From the NCBI GenBank assembly GCA_049366815.1, contig JBMNCO010000222.1, positions 1-24,364 of the forward strand: a stretch of DNA of 24,364 bases, read 5' to 3'. Position numbers and translations under genes: made by a program. The first letter of the stretch is position 1, and every line of letters starts with the position of its first letter. Of the stretch, positions 23,808-24,364 are shown piece after piece. This DNA is from CAYNYM01 sp049366815 (GTDB lineage: Bacteria; Desulfobacterota; DSM-4660; Desulfatiglandales; HGW-15). Below the pieces are notes generated by a model. The model was not told the DNA's origin and ran no database searches. It saw only the letters and a list, made by a program, of their open reading frames with translations.

Positions 23808-23835
23808 AATGATGATTTTCCAAAACAAACCCATA

Positions 23836-24364
23836 TTAATCAGTTGATGGAGGCAACTTCGGGTATCTCTCAGCCCTGTCCCCGGCTCTTGCTCGGCTCT
23901 CCTGCAAGGACTTCAAGGCTGCAAGGTTTCTGAAAATAGACCGCTCCAACGAGTTTTCATATTTGATAACCTTGTTGAGATCATCTTCCACGGGTAATGA
24001 ATTTGCCTTCTCGATGCGGTCGAACTTGACATTCCACTCTCGCACTTCAATCATTTCTGCCAGAACTTGCTCTGCCTCTTCAAGCATATCTTTCCGGAGC
24101 TTTCCTCTCATCTGAGGTGACAGACCGACAACATACTTTTTCGCTTTCCTGTAGTCTCTGTCCGTGAACTCGATTTCCTCCCTATCCATTCGAAACCAAA
24201 GAACATATTCCAGGGCTGCCTTTACCTCCGCCAGATTGTAGTTGGGACTTTTCATGGCCGCCACCTTATAGAGCTGTTGCTGATATTCAGCATCGGAAAT
24301 CTCATCGTTATAGCTGTAATATAAGAGGGCTGGACGTTGCCCGGAACCACGCTTGTAATGTGAA
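23836..24364 (-). CDS. unknown protein, N-terminus beyond window edge
   Basis: I do not recognise this protein. A GTG at 24264 could start a 142-residue frame, but the same frame stays open to the end of the window (about 175 codons before the stop), so the start probably lies outside and only the C-terminal part is seen. The visible part is soluble, charged and helical, with YNLAEVKAALEYVLWFRMDR, then LRKDMLEEAEQVLAEMIEVR, and an end motif YENSLERSIFRNLAALKSLQ followed by a polar tail. That Tyr-Glu-x-x-Leu-x-Arg-x-x-x-Arg pattern resembles the end of some uncharacterised bacterial proteins, which gives no function. It belongs to the mobile element. Confidence 0.6.
   Translation of the reverse strand, partial: SHYKRGSGQRPALLYYSYNDEISDAEYQQQLYKVAAMKSPNYNLAEVKAALEYVLWFRMDREEIEFTDRDYRKAKKYVVGLSPQMRGKLRKDMLEEAEQVLAEMIEVREWNVKFDRIEKANSLPVEDDLNKVIKYENSLERSIFRNLAALKSLQESRARAGDRAERYPKLPPSTD

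Larger units (their letters stand above)
21808..24364. mobile_element. integrase end of an integrative element in tRNA-Asn
   Basis: From the tRNA 3' end to the window edge, the DNA holds a serine recombinase, a HigA-like regulator and an unknown frame, all on the minus strand and unlike the housekeeping run to the left. The intergenic parts look more AT-rich by eye (23703-23835). The element continues beyond the right edge, so its size and cargo are unknown. Confidence 0.6.

Noticed and set aside
1..24364. CRISPR array or tandem repeats
   Set aside because: No regularly spaced direct repeats were seen anywhere in the window.

Overview
The window looks like chromosomal DNA of an anaerobic deltaproteobacterium (Desulfobacterota, sulfate-reducer or syntroph-like), with the edge of an integrated mobile element at its right end. 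This is inferred from gene content: carD next to rluD, a DUF1844 gene beside ispE, the order ispE-tRNA-Gln-prs-rplY-pth, a K+-dependent membrane pyrophosphatase, and selB with selenium/molybdenum-cofactor accessory genes. No rRNA gene or other direct taxonomic marker is present.

Layout. Positions 1-973: fabD on the + strand, with perhaps the tail of an upstream gene. Positions 1057-15803: a long run of minus-strand housekeeping genes. Read in transcription order it is serA, DUF1844, ispE, tRNA-Gln(UUG), prs, rplY, pth, hppA, carD, rluD, rho, rpmE, prfA, prmC and a YhcC-type radical SAM gene. It is broken by three regulatory stretches. (i) The serA leader contains an attenuator-like set of competing repeats. 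(ii) A strong hairpin terminator overlaps the prs stop codon. (iii) A full-consensus sigma70 promoter gives rho a leader of about 355 nt. The 680-bp gap between rpmE and prfA holds a nested inverted repeat and a possible transposase relic.

Positions 16160-21559: a + strand macrodomain gene meets, tail to tail, a minus-strand operon selB-yqeC-xdhC-LUD-89aa driven by a promoter at 21531-21559. SelB inserts selenocysteine. YqeC and XdhC are accessory proteins of (seleno)molybdenum hydroxylases. The operon therefore joins two uses of selenium with an LUD-domain protein and a small unknown protein.

Positions 21732-24364: tRNA-Asn(GUU), then foreign-looking DNA. A large serine recombinase reads back into the tRNA gene, and its stop codon is the complement of the tRNA anticodon loop. 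It sits directly behind a HigA-like antitoxin/regulator gene with no HigB toxin. A further unknown reading frame runs off the right edge of the window. This is the integrase end of an integrative element in tRNA-Asn; its far end is outside the window. The most unusual items are the recombinase/tRNA junction, the HigA-recombinase unit with its gapped inverted repeat, the serA leader, the rho leader and the mixed selenium operon.
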